Shown one piece after another: positions 20,627-22,008 of a stretch of DNA of 22,008 nucleotides. The notes under the pieces are model-generated. The model made no database searches and was not told where the DNA came from. It saw nothing but the letters and a program-made list of their open reading frames with translations. How positions within the stretch are numbered: the first letter of the stretch is position 1; each line of letters starts with the position of its first letter. Location of the stretch: the NCBI GenBank assembly GCA_016285815.1, contig JAEERN010000199.1, forward strand, positions 1-22,008, written 5' to 3'. This stretch comes from Clostridiales bacterium (GTDB lineage: Bacteria; Bacillota; Clostridia; Oscillospirales; QAMX01). Both the position numbers and the translations under genes were made by a program.

Positions 20627-21436
20627 TTGGCGTGCAAGATCATCGCCGTGGCCAGCCAGAAGGGCGGCGTGGGCAAGACCACCACGGCCGTCAGCCTGGC
20701 CGCCGCGCTGAACCGGATGGGGATCCGGACCCTGCTGGTGGACTTCGATCCCCAGAGCAACGCCACGGGGAACTTCGGCGTGAGCCGGCGGGCCATCCGC
20801 GCCGACGTGCGCGCCGTGATCCTGCGGGAGGCCGCCGCGGCGGACGCCGTGGTGAAGACGCCTTACGGCGACGTTCTGCCGGCTACCATCGATCTGGTGG
20901 GCGCGGAGATCGCGCTGGTCGGAGAAGAGGCCCGCGAGCTTCGCCTGCGCGAGGCGCTGGAGCCGCTGCGCGGGGACTACGACGTGATCCTCATCGACTG
21001 CGCGCCGAGCCTGGGCCTGCTGATGGTGAACGGCCTCTGCGCCGCGGACGGCGTGCTGATCCCCATCCAGTGCGAATATCTGGCGCTGGAGGGGCTGTCG
21101 CTGACCATCGACACCATGCGGAACGTCCGGAAGCGGCTGAACCCGGGGCTCGAGCTGACCGGGCTGCTGTTCACCATGTACGACGGGCGGACCAACCTGT
21201 CCGGGCAGGTGGCGCGGGAGGTCAAGCGGCATTTCGCCGACAAGATCTTCAAGACGGTGATCCCGCGGAACGTGCGCCTCAGCGAGGCGCCTAGCCACGG
21301 GATGCCGGTGCAGTACTACGACAGAAGCTCCAAGGGGGCCAGAAGCTACGACGAGCTGGCCCAGGAGTTCATCCTTCGGCTGCGGCTGATGCCGCGGGCC
21401 AGACAAAACGGAAAGGACGGCGCGGGAAATGGCTAA
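20627..21436 (+). CDS. parA: Chromosome partitioning ATPase ParA (Soj)
   Basis: ParA/Soj is a deviant-Walker ATPase that works with ParB-parS complexes in origin segregation; in Bacillus it also influences DnaA. The 269-aa product has the deviant Walker A KGGVGKTTT (12-20), the switch motif DFDPQSNATG (about 39-48) and the Walker B VILIDCAPSLG. It also has the C-terminal VIPRNVRLSEAPSHG block typical of the chromosomal Soj family. The frame is open back to 20492, inside the GH27 gene. The TTG at 20627 is chosen because it places the P-loop at the usual distance from the N-terminus and follows GAAAGGAG/GAGGG. No ATG is available there. parB begins 8 bases before its stop. Confidence 0.95.
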   Translation: MACKIIAVASQKGGVGKTTTAVSLAAALNRMGIRTLLVDFDPQSNATGNFGVSRRAIRADVRAVILREAAAADAVVKTPYGDVLPATIDLVGAEIALVGEEARELRLREALEPLRGDYDVILIDCAPSLGLLMVNGLCAADGVLIPIQCEYLALEGLSLTIDTMRNVRKRLNPGLELTGLLFTMYDGRTNLSGQVAREVKRHFADKIFKTVIPRNVRLSEAPSHGMPVQYYDRSSKGARSYDELAQEFILRLRLMPRARQNGKDGAGNG

Positions 21437-22008
21437 AAGACAGCTCGGGCTGGGCAGGGGGCTGGACGAGCTCTTCGGCGCGGACGAGCGGGAAGACGCG
21501 GTCCCCGCGGAGCTGGACATCAACCTGATCGAGCCCAGCCGGGACCAGCCGCGGAAGCACTTTTCCGAAGAGGGGCTGGCGGAGCTTGCGGAGAGCATCG
21601 CGCTCCACGGCGTCATCGTCCCCATCACGGTGCGGAAGATCGGCGAGGACCGCTATCGCATCGTGGCGGGCGAGCGGCGCTATCGCGCCTCGCGCATGGC
21701 GGGGAAGACGAGCATCCCGGTGCACGTGGTCGAGGCGGACGAGCTTCACGCCATGGAGATGGCGCTGGTGGAGAACCTGCAGCGCCAGGACCTGGATCCC
21801 ATCGAAGAGGCCGAGGGCATCCGGACGTTGATCGACCGGTACGGCATGCGCCAGGAGGACGCGGCGGCGCGCCTGTCCCGGTCCCGGCCCGCGGTGACCA
21901 ACGCCCTGCGGCTGCTGGAGCTTCCGCCGAGGGTGAAGGAACTGGTGGCGGACGGCACCCTGTCCGCCGGGCACGGGCGGGCCATCGCGGCGCTGGACGA
22001 CCCCAGAC
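21429..22008 (+). CDS. parB: Chromosome partitioning protein ParB (Spo0J), truncated by the window edge
   Basis: ParB/Spo0J is a CTP-dependent DNA clamp that loads at parS and spreads along the origin region. About 193 residues are present. They begin with MAKRQLGLGRGLDELFG, the ParA-stimulating N-terminal peptide typical of the family. The CTP-binding motifs are GERRYRAS (81-88) and ENLQRQDLDPIEEA (115-128). The helix-turn-helix (about 141-162, RQEDAAARLSRSRPAVTNALR) reads parS. The frame is still open at base 22008, so the C-terminal dimerisation domain lies outside. It overlaps parA by 8 bases. The two parS sites at 5020-5074 are its expected targets. Confidence 0.95.
   Translation, partial: MAKRQLGLGRGLDELFGADEREDAVPAELDINLIEPSRDQPRKHFSEEGLAELAESIALHGVIVPITVRKIGEDRYRIVAGERRYRASRMAGKTSIPVHVVEADELHAMEMALVENLQRQDLDPIEEAEGIRTLIDRYGMRQEDAAARLSRSRPAVTNALRLLELPPRVKELVADGTLSAGHGRAIAALDDPR

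Overview
The window looks like chromosomal DNA from a GC-rich, endospore-forming member of the Clostridia (Firmicutes). The evidence is two stage V sporulation genes of the spoVA locus, a DUF1292 gene, a Firmicutes-type 6S RNA candidate, strong AAGGAGG-type ribosome sites, and TTGACA/TATAAT promoters. The two parS sites (5020-5074) and the parA-parB pair (20627 to the right edge) suggest an origin-proximal region. I see no transposase, integrase, CRISPR array or rRNA.

Layout. 73-1113 is mnmA with its terminator. 1210-1603 is the RNase P RNA gene rnpB on the minus strand, sharing a divergent promoter region with a DUF1292 gene (1750-2073). 2093-2325 is a probable 6S RNA. 2425-3495 is a Gfo/Idh/MocA dehydrogenase, convergent with spoVAD-spoVAE (3607-4997, minus). 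Two parS sites lie just upstream of spoVAD. 5251-11866 is a plus-strand accessory cluster: a six-helix membrane protein, a ThuA-like protein, a second Gfo/Idh/MocA dehydrogenase, a very unusual protein joining an FGE-sulfatase-like domain to an Asp-box sialidase-like propeller and a repeat-like tail, a DapA-family aldolase/synthase, and a TspO protein. 11935-13474 is a minus-strand pair: a WYL-domain regulator followed by a NUDIX hydrolase.

13648-16588 is a minus-strand three-gene unit: an SH3-domain protein without a visible signal peptide, translationally coupled to a lipoprotein, then a second, longer paralogous lipoprotein. Its proximal end has visibly lower GC. It lies directly 3' of a lone tRNA-Thr(CGT) gene (16934-17006), so it may be an acquired segment. 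17077-19065 is ligA (minus). It is divergent from a GH27 alpha-galactosidase-like gene (19285-20568), and the two promoters are near-identical mirror images. parA and the start of parB close the window.

How the genes work together. The housekeeping part covers tRNA thiolation and processing, RNA polymerase control by 6S RNA, DNA ligation and chromosome segregation. The middle cluster reads as intracellular carbohydrate or sugar-acid catabolism: oxidoreductases, ThuA, a DapA-type lyase and a sialidase-fold protein. No transporter is visible and the substrate is unknown. The most unusual items are the three-part FGE/sialidase fusion, the mosaic lipoprotein pair with its coupled SH3 gene, and the mirror-image ligA/GH27 promoters.
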